DNA of 64,000 bases, taken from Arthrobacter sp. ISL-5 (GTDB lineage Bacteria > Actinomycetota > Actinomycetes > Actinomycetales > Micrococcaceae). The notes below the pieces were generated by a model. The model was given only the letters and a program-made list of their open reading frames with translations, ran no database searches and was not told the origin of the DNA. Made by a program: the position numbers and the translations under genes. Every line of letters starts with the position of its first letter. The stretch's first letter is position 1. The stretch spans positions 62,655 through 126,654 of the forward strand of contig NZ_JAGGPM010000017.1 of NCBI RefSeq assembly GCF_018613835.1. The letters run 5' to 3'. Below are positions 34,875 to 43,554 of the stretch, one piece after another.

Positions 34875-35630
34875 ATGGCAAGGCACAGGTCCGGGGCGAG
34901 GCTCAGATCCGGCGGCTGGCGTTCGGCCGCCGCGCTTCGGCTGCTGGGGCTGGCGTCCTTGGCGGCGCTGCTGGCGGGGTGCGACGCCGGTTCCCCGTCA
35001 GCCGGCGGACCGGCGTCGGGGAGCGCGTCCGCCAACAGCGCCGCTGCTGCGCCGCCGGCCACTACCCGTCCAGCCGCCACCAGCCCTACACAGTCCAGTC
35101 CCGGACAGTCCCGGCCGGCGTTGTCTCCGGAGGCCCAGAGGAAGCTGGACCAGCAGCTGATCCTCGCGGCCAAAGCCAACAACGTCGCCCTCGTTCGGAA
35201 ACTGATCCAGGACGGCGGGAACGTGAACGCGAAGGACGCCATCCAGGATTCGGCCTTCCTGTACGCGGGGGCTGAAGGCTTCAACGACGTCCTGCGGCTG
35301 ACCCTGGCCAACGGCGCGGACGTTTCCAGCACCAACCGCTTCGGCGGGACGGCGCTGATTCCTGCCTCCGAGCACGGCCACGTGGAGACCGTCCGGATCC
35401 TCATCGCCGCCGGTGTGCCCGTCAACCACGTCAACAATCTCGGCTGGACCGCCATGCAGGAAGCCATTCTGCTGAACAACGGCGGGCCGAACCAGCAGGA
35501 AGTGGTCCGGCAGCTGCTCGCCGCCGGCGCAAACCCCAGCATCCTGGATCCGCAGGGCCGGACAGCCTTGGTGAGCGCGGAACGGCTGGGCTTTGCCGAA
35601 ATAGCCCGGCTGATCCGGGCCCACGGCTGA
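34875..35630 (+). CDS. Ankyrin-repeat lipoprotein
   Basis: A 251-residue protein with a basic lead, a hydrophobic segment and lipobox LLAGC (Cys36), a Ser/Ala/Pro/Thr linker to about residue 85, then four to five ankyrin repeats (LILAAKANNVALVRKLIQDG, TALIPASEHGHVETVRILIAAG, QQEVVRQLLAAGANPSI, TALVSAERLGFAEIARLI). It should be held on the outer membrane face and bind a protein partner that is not known. Secreted ankyrin proteins often accompany catalases in other bacteria; no such gene is near. ATG lies 10 bp after the HbpS-like stop, without a strong ribosome site, so co-translation is possible. Confidence 0.85.
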   Translation: MARHRSGARLRSGGWRSAAALRLLGLASLAALLAGCDAGSPSAGGPASGSASANSAAAAPPATTRPAATSPTQSSPGQSRPALSPEAQRKLDQQLILAAKANNVALVRKLIQDGGNVNAKDAIQDSAFLYAGAEGFNDVLRLTLANGADVSSTNRFGGTALIPASEHGHVETVRILIAAGVPVNHVNNLGWTAMQEAILLNNGGPNQQEVVRQLLAAGANPSILDPQGRTALVSAERLGFAEIARLIRAHG

Positions 35631-35646
35631 CAGGCCGCCAGTGTGT

Positions 35647-35735
35647 GCTGAACTGGCCCGGTTTTGGTCGTGCCGCCCGCGCTGATGCGTCTGCCCGGCG
35701 GGGCAGGCGCATCAAAACTGGGCTGGTTCGGCAGC
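35647..35735. repeat. Nested palindromic element between convergent genes
   Basis: The inner part (35684-35713) is a 13-bp stem, gatgcg-t-ctgccc against its complement with one T-G pair, with a 4-nt loop. Outer arms (gctgaactggcccggtttt and the complement of aaaactgggctggttc) match imperfectly. It probably ends transcription of both converging genes. Confidence 0.55.
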
Positions 35736-35745
35736 CGCCGGCTCC

Positions 35746-36942
35746 CTAGACCGCTTCCAGCACGCTCACGTAGTTGGCGATGCCTACACCGCCCATGTTC
35801 TGCACCGCAGCGCGGCGGGGGTTGGCGAGCTGCATGTCGCCCGCGGTGCCGGTGAGCTGCATCGCGGCGATGACGTGCTGGGACACTCCGGTGGCGCCGA
35901 CCGGGTGGCCTTTTGCCTTGAGGCCGCCGGAGACGTTGACGGGCAGCTTGCCGTCCTTGTAGACCCAGCCTTCCGCCAGGGCGCGGGATCCCTGGCCCGG
36001 TTCGGTCAAGCCCATGGCTTCATACATGAGCAGTTCGGCGATGGTGAAACAGTCGTGCACCTCGGCGAAGTCCAGGTCTTCAAGCCCGACGCCGGCCATC
36101 GCCAGCGCGCGCTGCCACGACGCACGCGTCGCATTGAAAGCGGTGGGGTCGCGGCGCTCGGCGGGGAAGAAATCGTTCGCGTGGCCGAAGCCGGCGAGGC
36201 GCACCGGCGCAGTGACTCCACCGGTCGGTGAGACAGACAGCACGACGGCGGCGGCGCCGTCGGAGACGGGGGAGCAGTCGGTGCGGCGCAGCGGATCGGC
36301 CACCAGCGGGTTCTTGTCCGAGACTGTGCGGCAGAAGTCCTCGCCGAGGTCCTTGCGGAGCTGGGCGTAGGGGTTGTCCACGCCGTTGCGGTGGTTCTTG
36401 GCCGCGATGGTGCCCAGGATGTCGCCCAGATTTCCGACGCCGGCCCCGTAGCGCTTCTCGTAGTGCTTGGCCACTTCGGCGAACAGGCCGGTGAAGCCCG
36501 TGGTGGAGGCCTTGCCGGCCATGTCGTAGTCCGCGCCCAGCAGGGCCGCGCCCACAACATCGGCCCCGGCGTGGGTCATCTTCTCGGCGCCGATGACGAG
36601 CACGGTTTTCGCGCTGCCTGCCAGCAGCGATTTGGTGCCCTGCTGGAAAGCGGCCGAGCCGGAAGCACAGGCGTTCTCCACGCGGGTGGACGGCACGTTG
36701 GCGAGCTGCTCGGACACCTGCAGCGCGAGCGAGGACGGGAAGGCCAGCGGCATCATGCCGGAGTTGAACTGGCCGAGGTAGACCTCGTCAATCTGGCCGG
36801 GCTCAATGCCGGCGTTGCCGATCGCCTCGGTGGCCACCTGGACGATCAGGGACTCCAGGGTCTCGTCCGTCAGTCTGCCGAAGCGGCTGTGGCCCCAGCC
36901 GGTGAGCAGGACATCCTTGCCGAACTGTTCCTTCAGGCCCAT
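35746..36942 (-). CDS. Thiolase-family acyltransferase
   Basis: A 398-residue thiolase-fold protein with the nucleophile Cys92 in [12 protein letters not shown], the histidine motifs [10 protein letters not shown] and [15 protein letters not shown], and the ending [17 protein letters not shown]. The second active-site Cys of ordinary acetyl-CoA acetyltransferases is missing, which is like the SCP2-type thiolases. With two CoA-transferase subunits upstream in the same operon it likely splits a beta-ketoacyl-CoA. It overlaps the subunit B gene by 10 bp. The exact substrate is not known. Confidence 0.85.
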   Translation of the reverse strand: MGLKEQFGKDVLLTGWGHSRFGRLTDETLESLIVQVATEAIGNAGIEPGQIDEVYLGQFNSGMMPLAFPSSLALQVSEQLANVPSTRVENACASGSAAFQQGTKSLLAGSAKTVLVIGAEKMTHAGADVVGAALLGADYDMAGKASTTGFTGLFAEVAKHYEKRYGAGVGNLGDILGTIAAKNHRNGVDNPYAQLRKDLGEDFCRTVSDKNPLVADPLRRTDCSPVSDGAAAVVLSVSPTGGVTAPVRLAGFGHANDFFPAERRDPTAFNATRASWQRALAMAGVGLEDLDFAEVHDCFTIAELLMYEAMGLTEPGQGSRALAEGWVYKDGKLPVNVSGGLKAKGHPVGATGVSQHVIAAMQLTGTAGDMQLANPRRAAVQNMGGVGIANYVSVLEAV

Positions 36943-37607
36943 GCTGCCACTCCCTCGTTTTCAAGCTGGACGTCGAACCCGGCCTCGGTCTTCTCCCGGA
37001 TCTCCTCCACAGTGACGCCCGGGGCGAGACGGGTCAGCGTGAGCTGCCGGCCGCCGTCGCGCTTTTCGAGGTCAAAGACCGCGAGGTCGCTGATGATGCG
37101 GTCCACCACCCGGAGCCCGGTGAGCGGGAGGGTGCATTCCTTGACGATCTTGGCGGTGCCGTCCTTGGCGTTGTGCTCGGTCAGGACCACCACTCGGGGC
37201 GTGCCGGCCACGAGGTCCATGGCACCGCCCATGCCCTTGACCATCTTGCCGGGAATGGTCCAGTTGGCGAGGTCGCCGTCGCCGGAGACCTGCATGGCGC
37301 CCAGGATGGCCACCTTGACGTGGCCGCCACGGATCATGCCGAAGGATGTGGCGGAGTCGAAGATGCTGCCGCCGGGCAGGACCGTGACGGTCTGCTTTCC
37401 GGCGTTGATGAGGTCCGCGTCCTCCTGGCCCTCGTACGGGAACGGGCCCATGCCGAGCAGCCCGTTTTCGCTCTGCAGGACCACGCGGACGCCGTCGGGC
37501 AGGTTGTTGGCCACGAGCGTCGGAATGCCGATGCCCAGGTTGACGTAGTCGCCGTCGTTGAGTTCTTCGGCCGCGATGGCAGCCATTTCATCCCTGGTCC
37601 AGGCCAT
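36933..37607 (-). CDS. scoB: 3-oxoacid CoA-transferase subunit B
   Basis: A 224-residue CoA-transferase family I subunit. [16 protein letters not shown] and the motif [14 protein letters not shown] with catalytic Glu47 are seen, then [25 protein letters not shown]. It moves CoA from succinyl-CoA to a 3-oxoacid such as acetoacetate or 3-oxoadipate, together with subunit A. The thiolase gene follows with an overlap. ATG start with a good purine-rich leader. A 92-bp gap with a 21-bp direct repeat separates it from subunit A. Confidence 0.9.
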   Translation of the reverse strand: MAWTRDEMAAIAAEELNDGDYVNLGIGIPTLVANNLPDGVRVVLQSENGLLGMGPFPYEGQEDADLINAGKQTVTVLPGGSIFDSATSFGMIRGGHVKVAILGAMQVSGDGDLANWTIPGKMVKGMGGAMDLVAGTPRVVVLTEHNAKDGTAKIVKECTLPLTGLRVVDRIISDLAVFDLEKRDGGRQLTLTRLAPGVTVEEIREKTEAGFDVQLENEGVAAWA

Positions 37608-37636
37608 GGGGTTCTCCTTGGGTTTTAGGGGGCTTA

Positions 37637-37688
37637 AGTGTTCGTTCGCGCTTGGAGCAGGGGCTATAGTGTTCGTTCGCGCTTGGAG
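37637..37688. repeat. 21-bp direct repeat between CoA-transferase genes
   Basis: A 21-base sequence starting agtgttcgttcg and ending cgcttggag occurs perfectly at 37637-37657 and 37668-37688, with a 10-bp spacer (31-bp period, about three helical turns). It lies in the gap between the subunit A and B genes. Confidence 0.75.
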
Positions 37689-37699
37689 GGTTGGCGGGG

Positions 37700-38428
37700 T
37701 CAGGCGGGAGCTGCTGCGGAGGCGAGCTCAACCCGCGGGCGGACCGTGCGCTGCTCGATGTCCTTGACCCGGCCGCTGGCCTGCACCAGGCGCTGGACGT
37801 AGACGCCGGGCGTCACGACGTGGTTGGGGTCCAGGGCGCCGGGCTCCACGATCACCTCGGCCTCGGCGATGGTGACGGCACCTGCAGTGGCCACCACCGG
37901 GTTGAAGTTCCGCGCGGTGTAGCGGTAGATCAGGTTGCCGTCGGTGTCGGCAGTGTGCGCGTGGACCAGTGCGACGTCGGCCCGGATGGCCCGCTCCCGG
38001 ACGTACGTTTCGCCGTCGAACTCCGCGAGCGGCTTGCCTTCAGCGACGAGCGTGCCCACGCCGGTCTTGGTGTAGAACGCCGGGATGCCGGCGCCGCCGG
38101 CGCGCAGCCGCTCGGCCAGCGTGCCCTGCGGCGTGAACTCCACATCGAGGAGCCCAGCCAGGTACTGCTCGGCAAACAGCTTGTTCTCGCCCACGTAGGA
38201 CGCGATCACCTTCCGCACCTGGCCTGCCTCGATCAGGACACCGAGGCCCTTGCCGTCGACGCCCATGTTGTTGGAGACCACCGTGAGGCCGCGGACACCG
38301 GAGTCCCGGACGGCCTCGATCAGGTCCGCCGGGATGCCGCTGAGGCCAAAGCCGCCGACGGCGACCGTCATGCCGTCCCGCAGGACGTCGTTCAGCGCCT
38401 GGGCAGCGCCGGATTTCAGTTTGGACAT
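37700..38428 (-). CDS. scoA: 3-oxoacid CoA-transferase subunit A
   Basis: A 242-residue CoA-transferase family I subunit with the [16 protein letters not shown] motif near the start, [16 protein letters not shown] and the GxGT-like segment [13 protein letters not shown]. It forms the heterodimer with subunit B. ATG at 38428 is chosen because gaggag stands upstream; a longer frame to 38491 would cover the operator region. Divergent from an IclR gene that likely controls the operon. Confidence 0.9.
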   Translation of the reverse strand: MSKLKSGAAQALNDVLRDGMTVAVGGFGLSGIPADLIEAVRDSGVRGLTVVSNNMGVDGKGLGVLIEAGQVRKVIASYVGENKLFAEQYLAGLLDVEFTPQGTLAERLRAGGAGIPAFYTKTGVGTLVAEGKPLAEFDGETYVRERAIRADVALVHAHTADTDGNLIYRYTARNFNPVVATAGAVTIAEAEVIVEPGALDPNHVVTPGVYVQRLVQASGRVKDIEQRTVRPRVELASAAAPA

Positions 38429-38461
38429 CGCATCTCCTCGTTGAGCTGTGTACGGGCGGCT

Positions 38462-38476
38462 GTCCACTTTGTGGAC
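38462..38476. promoter_or_regulatory. IclR-type operator candidate 1
   Basis: GTCCAC-TTT-GTGGAC is a perfect inverted repeat 34 bp before the subunit A start. The same TCCAC/GTGGA core recurs at 38579-38597, and a half site (tgtggac) is seen near 38559. Confidence 0.55.
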
Positions 38477-38578
38477 GAAACATCTGATCATGGAGCGTAC
38501 GGTCCGCCCAGGTGCTCTGTCAACGGCAATGTTTGGCTTGGTTTACCGCCTATTACAGTGTGGACGGTAGGCTGTGGG

Positions 38579-38597
38579 GTATCCACAATATGGATAC
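38579..38597. promoter_or_regulatory. IclR-type operator candidate 2
   Basis: GTATCC-ACAATAT-GGATAC lies 13 bp before the IclR start, overlapping where its own promoter or leader should be. It suggests autoregulation. Confidence 0.5.
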
Positions 38598-38609
38598 ATG
38601 AGGAGAAAT

Positions 38610-39398
38610 ATGAACCAAACCCCAGTCCAGGGTGCCCAGGTGGTCAGCCGCATTGCCGGGCTCCTGCGCATCGTGGGACGCCGGCCGGAGGGCAGCTCGC
38701 TCGTCGAGCTCGTGCGGGAATCCGGCCTTACCCGGCCCACCGTCCACCGGCTCCTGGCGTCACTGGCCTCGGAGGGACTCCTCGACCATGACCCGCGCAG
38801 CGGAAACTGGGTCCTGGGACCCGAGGTCCTGCTCCTGGGAGCGGTGGCCTCCGCACGCTTCCCGCTGGAGGACATCGCCCGGCCCAGCCTTCGCCGGCTC
38901 GCCGAGGAAACCGGCGAAAGCGCCTTCTTCTCCATCCGCCGGGGCGCCGAGACCGTGTGCCTGTTGCGGGAGGAGGGCAGCTTCCCTGTCCGTTCGTTTG
39001 TGCTGCATGAGGGCGTCCGGTTTCCGCTGGGCGTGGCGTCGGCAGGCACCGCGATCCTGGCCTTCCTGCCCGACGACGAGCAGGAACAGATCCTCTCGGA
39101 CTGGGCCGCGCACGCCGGGGACTTCGCCACAGGGCACACTGAAAGCGTGGTCAGGGCCAACCTCCGCCAGACGCGCCGCACCGGATATTCGGTGAACCCC
39201 GGGCTGGTGCTCGAAGGAAGCTGGGGGATGGGAGCGGCGGTCTTTGACCAGGCAGGCCGACCCGCGTGGGCGCTGTCCCTGACCGGCATCGAACCCCGTT
39301 TCCGCGGAGACCGGCAGGAGCTCCTTGGCCGGCTCCTGCTGGAGGAGGCCCACCGGCTCACGGTCCAGCTCAGCGCCCCGGGCCGGGACAGGCGGTAG
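38610..39398 (+). CDS. IclR-family regulator of the CoA-transferase operon
   Basis: A 262-residue IclR protein: winged helix VVSRIAGLLRIVGRR, SLVELVRESGLTRPTVHRLLASLASEGLL, and an effector domain with AEETGESAFFSIRRGAETVCLLREEG and LGVASAGTAILAFLP. ATG at 38610 is chosen because aggag is five bases upstream; the frame opens earlier at a GTG inside the operator. IclR regulators usually activate or repress adjacent beta-ketoadipate or similar genes, fitting the divergent CoA-transferase/thiolase operon. Confidence 0.9.
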   Translation: MNQTPVQGAQVVSRIAGLLRIVGRRPEGSSLVELVRESGLTRPTVHRLLASLASEGLLDHDPRSGNWVLGPEVLLLGAVASARFPLEDIARPSLRRLAEETGESAFFSIRRGAETVCLLREEGSFPVRSFVLHEGVRFPLGVASAGTAILAFLPDDEQEQILSDWAAHAGDFATGHTESVVRANLRQTRRTGYSVNPGLVLEGSWGMGAAVFDQAGRPAWALSLTGIEPRFRGDRQELLGRLLLEEAHRLTVQLSAPGRDRR

Positions 39399-39452
39399 CC
39401 AGCTCCGGCGTATCATGGGTCGCGGAACGGAAGGTAAGCGGGGCCGCTTAGC

Positions 39453-40298
39453 ATGACCAACGATCGCGAACGCAACGAAGCGCCGGCGGGAAACGTTGCC
39501 CTCGTGACCGGCGCGAGCCGGGGCGTCGGCCGGGGCATCGCGCTTGCCCTGCTGACAGCGGGGTTTCGCGTATACGGCACGGGCCGCTCAATCGACCAGG
39601 CGGACCTGCCGCGGGAGATACGGCGCCTGCGCTGCGACCATCTCAAAGACGACGAGACGGCGCGCGTGTTTGAAGCGATCCGGTCCGAGTCCGGCGAGCT
39701 CGATCTCCTCGTCAATTGCGCCTGGGGCGGCTACGAGACGATGGTCGAAGGCGGCGTGTTCACGTGGCCCGCGCCGTTTTGGGAACAACCGCCGCACCGC
39801 TGGACCGGCATGATGGACGCCGGCGTGCGCGCCGCGTTTGTGTGTTCGGCGCACGCGGCGCGCATGATGACGCCGCGGCACCGCGGCCTGATCGTCAACA
39901 TCAGCTTCTGGTCGGCGCAGCGCCACCTCGGCAACACGATCTACGGCATCGCAAAAGCGGCAACGGACAAGATGACGTCCGACATGGCCGTCGAGCTGAA
40001 ACCGTTCGCTATTCCGGTCATCTCGATCTACCCCGGTCTGGTTCGAACCGAGTCGGTCCTGGCAGCGGCGAAAAGCGGCGCGTTCGATCTCTCGACCAGC
40101 GAAAGCCCCGAGTTCATCGGCCGCGTGATCAACGCGCTGTTCCACGATCCGAACCTGATGGCGCGGACCGGCCAGGTGCTCGTGGCCGCCGCGGTTGCGA
40201 AGGAGTTCGGCGTCCTGGACATCGACGGCAGTTCGCCGCCGGCGCTGACACTTGCGGACATCCATGCCGCCGCGAAGGCCGCCGTAAGCGATCCCTGA
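39453..40298 (+). CDS. Short-chain dehydrogenase/reductase
   Basis: A 281-residue SDR. The NAD(P) motif TGASRGVGRGIA, the NNAG-like NCAWGG, the catalytic Ser region INVNISFW, and YGIAKAATDK with the Tyr-Lys pair are present. The substrate is not known. It starts 54 bp after the IclR gene and has a weaker ribosome site. The motif NCAWGG in place of NNAG resembles a small group of dehydrogenases of unknown substrate. Confidence 0.85.
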   Translation: MTNDRERNEAPAGNVALVTGASRGVGRGIALALLTAGFRVYGTGRSIDQADLPREIRRLRCDHLKDDETARVFEAIRSESGELDLLVNCAWGGYETMVEGGVFTWPAPFWEQPPHRWTGMMDAGVRAAFVCSAHAARMMTPRHRGLIVNISFWSAQRHLGNTIYGIAKAATDKMTSDMAVELKPFAIPVISIYPGLVRTESVLAAAKSGAFDLSTSESPEFIGRVINALFHDPNLMARTGQVLVAAAVAKEFGVLDIDGSSPPALTLADIHAAAKAAVSDP

Positions 40299-40396
40299 GC
40301 GACCCGCCCAAACTGTTGTGAAGCCCGCATCGCCGTGCCTAGGCTTGCAGTCGGGCCCTGCAACAGAGCCTGGACACCATCGAAGGAGCCGGCGCC

Positions 40397-41308
40397 ATGA
40401 GCACAAGGATCTACTTTGAGGAATATGGCAGCCCGCAGGTCCTCAAGGTGGGCATCGAGGAGCTGCCAGAGCCCGGCGAGGGCCAGGTCCTGGTGGAGTT
40501 CCGTGCTGTGAGCGTCAATCCCATGGACTGGAAACTCGTGGCGGGCCACCTGAAACAATGGGCTCCCCTTGACCTCCCGGCCGTGCCCGGCAGCGAGGCG
40601 GCTGGTGTGGTCGCCGCGGTGGGGCCCGCCTTCGAAGGATTCGCCGTGGGTGACGAAGTCATTTGGAACGGCTTCATCGGCGGCTACCGGACGGAGGCGG
40701 TGGTGCCCGCCGATCAGCTGACACCCTTGCCGGCCGGAGTCGATTTCGAGCAGGCAGCGTGCATTCCGGTGGCCGGCGGGACGGCGTACTCGGCCCTAAA
40801 GCAGCTGGCAGTCGGCGCCGATGACACCGTCCTTATCCATGCGGCCGCGGGAGGTGTGGGTTCGGCCGCGGTGCAGATCGCCCAGGCTTTCGGTGCGCGG
40901 GTGATCGGCACGGCATCCGAGGCGAATCAGGAATACCTCAGGGAGCTGGGGGCCGAACCCGTAACCTATGGCCCCGGGCTGGCCGACAGGGTGCGGCTGC
41001 TGGCTGAGGCCGGAAGCGTCACGGCCGTGCTGGACGCCGTGGGCAGCGACGATTCAGTGGCCGCGACAGCGGAACTTCTTCAGGGCAGCAACCGGGCGGT
41101 GACCACCGTCCCAGGGAAGCGTTCGTCCGAGGCCGGGCTGGCGGCTGTCCGGCAACTGGAGGGCCGCATCGAGGAAGCCGCAACGCTCGCCGCGGAAGGC
41201 CAGCTCACCTTCACCATCGCCCACCGGATGCCGCTGATCGAGGCGGCCGAGGCGCTGGAGATCAGCCGGGCCGGCCACGGCCGCGGCAAGATCGTGCTGC
41301 TGCCATAG
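40397..41308 (+). CDS. NADP-dependent quinone/alkene reductase, zeta-crystallin type
   Basis: A 303-residue zinc-free medium-chain dehydrogenase: VSVNPMDWKLVAGHLKQW, VPGSEAAGVVAAVG, and the Rossmann motif VLIHAAAGGVGSAAVQIAQAFGA. It reduces quinones or enones with NADPH, a detoxifying role in the cytoplasm. ATG follows gaaggagc. Stands alone, with a probable promoter between it and the SDR gene. Confidence 0.9.
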   Translation: MSTRIYFEEYGSPQVLKVGIEELPEPGEGQVLVEFRAVSVNPMDWKLVAGHLKQWAPLDLPAVPGSEAAGVVAAVGPAFEGFAVGDEVIWNGFIGGYRTEAVVPADQLTPLPAGVDFEQAACIPVAGGTAYSALKQLAVGADDTVLIHAAAGGVGSAAVQIAQAFGARVIGTASEANQEYLRELGAEPVTYGPGLADRVRLLAEAGSVTAVLDAVGSDDSVAATAELLQGSNRAVTTVPGKRSSEAGLAAVRQLEGRIEEAATLAAEGQLTFTIAHRMPLIEAAEALEISRAGHGRGKIVLLP

Positions 41309-41408
41309 GCTGGCAGCAGCACGCGAGGCTGCCTTTGAGGCGAAGCGTTCGACGGCGGCCGGCGGCTTGCCGGTCAAGCAGCCCCCGGCGTCGTGGTTCA
41401 AAGCAGGA

Positions 41409-42263
41409 CTAGAGTCCTGCCCTGGGCTCCTCCGGACCCTCGTGCTTCCACCAGGTATCGAAAATGGTGACGGGAACGGTGCGTTTGTGCCGGGTGCGGA
41501 GGTACTTTTCCTCGATGAGGGCTGCTGCGCTTTCGGGGATTCCGCGGCCTTCGAGGTAGTCGTCGATCTGGTCGTAGCTCACGCCGAGTTCGTCCTCGTC
41601 CGTGCGGCCCGGCCTGGCATCGAGGAGATCGGCCGTGGGGATCTTCTCCCAGACGCGGGCGGGGGCACCGAGTTCGGCGAGCAGTGCACGGTTCTGGCGC
41701 TTGTTCAGGCCGAAGAGCGGGAGGACGTCCGCGCCGCCGTCGCCGTACTTGGTGAAGAAGCCGGTCACGGATTCGGCGCCGTGGTCCGTGCCGATCACAA
41801 GGTAGTTGTGCTCGCCGGCCAGGGCGTACTGCGCAATCATGCGGGTCCGTGCCTTGGTGTTGCCCTTGTGGAAGTCTGAGATCTCAGCGCCGACGGTCTT
41901 GGCGAACTCGTCTTCGAAGCCGTCCACAGCCGCCGAGATGTTGAACGTCCATTCCCTTGTGGCCCGGATGAAATCCAGGGCGGCCTGGGCGTCGTCCTCG
42001 TCGTGCTGCACGCCGTAGGGGAGACGGAGTGCCACAAAGCTGGCATCCGTGCCCTCGGCTTGAAGCTCTTCGACGGCGAGCTGGGCAAGTCGCCCGGCGA
42101 GCGACGAGTCCAGGCCTCCGGAAATGCCCAGGACGAAGCCCTTGGTGCCGGTGGCCTTGAGGTACTCCTTCAGGAAAGTGACGCGTTTGCGCACCTCCTC
42201 TGCGGGATCGATCCGGGGCTGGACGCCCATTTCTTCAATGATCTTGGCCTGGAGTTCGCGCAT
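41409..42263 (-). CDS. nadE: NH3-dependent NAD synthetase
   Basis: A 284-residue NAD synthetase of the short E. coli type, using ammonia because no glutaminase domain is present. The pyrophosphate loop [16 protein letters not shown], the adenine/deamido-NAD region [25 protein letters not shown], and [18 protein letters not shown] are intact. ATG at 42263 aligns with the usual family start ([15 protein letters not shown]); an upstream start at 42296 is less likely. Makes NAD in the cytoplasm. Confidence 0.95.
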   Translation of the reverse strand: MRELQAKIIEEMGVQPRIDPAEEVRKRVTFLKEYLKATGTKGFVLGISGGLDSSLAGRLAQLAVEELQAEGTDASFVALRLPYGVQHDEDDAQAALDFIRATREWTFNISAAVDGFEDEFAKTVGAEISDFHKGNTKARTRMIAQYALAGEHNYLVIGTDHGAESVTGFFTKYGDGGADVLPLFGLNKRQNRALLAELGAPARVWEKIPTADLLDARPGRTDEDELGVSYDQIDDYLEGRGIPESAAALIEEKYLRTRHKRTVPVTIFDTWWKHEGPEEPRAGL

Positions 42264-42338
42264 GTGACCCAGCCTAGTCAGCGTGGTCGGGAACACTCAA
42301 CTGCGTTGCCGCGCCGGGCGGAATGCGTCGCGCATCAG

Positions 42339-43361
42339 CTAGGGAACGCGCGCCGGCCCGGTGGAGCCGCGGATGGTGAGGTGGGTGGGCATGACGGCAA
42401 GGCGCCTGCTGGGGCCGCCCTGCAGCGGATTGAGTTGGGCCAGCAGCATGGAGACGGCCACACGTCCGGCCTGCTCGATGGGGGAGGCGATGGTGGTGAG
42501 CGGAGGGTTGCAGAAGTCGGCACCGAAGATGTCATCGCACCCGACGATGCTCATGTCCTCCGGCACGCGAACGCCCCGCTCCCGCAACCGCTGAAGCATG
42601 CCGATGGCCAGGAGGTCGTTGAAGACTATGCATGCCGTGGCGCCCGTGTGGGCAGCGGCGTCGGCGGCCGCGGCCCCGGAGGTGGTCTTCGGGGCAAACG
42701 GACCCACCCGGAAGGTGGTCATGCCGCGTTCCCGGGTTTCGTCCTCGAAGGCCTTCCAGCGCTTGGCATTCGACCACGAGCTCGCCGGTCCGCCCACGAA
42801 GCAAATCTTCGAATGCCCCAGCGAGGCCAGGTGCTCAAGCGACTGAACAATGGCCGACGGCGTGTCAATGACCACCGTGGGGGCATTCGCGGAGGCCCGG
42901 TTGATGGTCACCATGGGGTGCGCGGCCGCGGACTCCGCCAGCTGGGCATCCGTGAGGCGGGAGGCCGCCAGGATGAAGCCGTCGGCTGAGCGCCGCATTT
43001 TGTGCAGGGCTTCTTCCTCCATCTCTGCCGATTCCTCCGTGTCCACGAGCAGCTGCGTGTACCCCGCTGCCTTCAGCTGGTGCTGGGTGCCCCGGATGAT
43101 GTCGAAATAGAACGGGTTGGTGACGTCCGGGACCAGAACGGCAATGGCCTGCGTCCGGCCGGAACTCAGGCCCCGCGCCTGCGAACTCGGCACGTAGTTC
43201 AGCTGGGCCGCGACCTGCTGGATCCGCTCGCGCGTCACCCGGTTGACCCTGTCCGGATTGGACAGCGCCCTGGAGACCGTGGACGTGGCAACTCCCGCCA
43301 ACTCAGCCACATCACGGATAGTCGGTGTCCTGTCCGGGGACGGGAGTTCCACACCTGCCAT
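42339..43361 (-). CDS. LacI-family regulator 1 of the glucuronate locus
   Basis: A 340-residue LacI/GalR protein: TIRDVAELAGVATSTVSRALSNPDRVNRVTRERI and the hinge YVPSSQARGLSSGRT, then a ligand domain with FILAASRLTDAQL, ICFVGGPASSWSNAKRW and SIVGCDDIFGADF. Its last part closely resembles the second LacI protein of this locus (both read IGFDNIFGSDF-like in that place), so the two may sense the same kind of sugar acid. Divergent from the importer, with the compound operator in between. Confidence 0.9.
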   Translation of the reverse strand: MAGVELPSPDRTPTIRDVAELAGVATSTVSRALSNPDRVNRVTRERIQQVAAQLNYVPSSQARGLSSGRTQAIAVLVPDVTNPFYFDIIRGTQHQLKAAGYTQLLVDTEESAEMEEEALHKMRRSADGFILAASRLTDAQLAESAAAHPMVTINRASANAPTVVIDTPSAIVQSLEHLASLGHSKICFVGGPASSWSNAKRWKAFEDETRERGMTTFRVGPFAPKTTSGAAAADAAAHTGATACIVFNDLLAIGMLQRLRERGVRVPEDMSIVGCDDIFGADFCNPPLTTIASPIEQAGRVAVSMLLAQLNPLQGGPSRRLAVMPTHLTIRGSTGPARVP

Positions 43362-43441
43362 TGGCCCAGCCTTCCTGATTTGGGGGTGCAGACCCTCTGC
43401 AGCTCGCGGCGGTCCTGCGTGTCAGACCATTGGAGCATCGT

Positions 43442-43467
43442 TGGCAATTTTTGGCAATCGCTTGCCG
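43442..43467. promoter_or_regulatory. Compound LacI operator before the importer
   Basis: TGGCAATTTT (43442-43451) is followed at once by TGGCAATCGCTTGCCG, an inverted repeat around a central CG. The same two-part arrangement with nearly the same sequence recurs at 51173-51198 before uxaC. It lies 81 bp from the LacI start and 88 bp from the binding-protein start. Confidence 0.75.
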
Positions 43468-43554
43468 ACCAGTTTTCACCGCCATAGACTCGACGCCGAA
43501 GCCCATGTGACGCAGCACACGACCGTAGCCTGCGGGGTATCCGAGGAGGAAACA

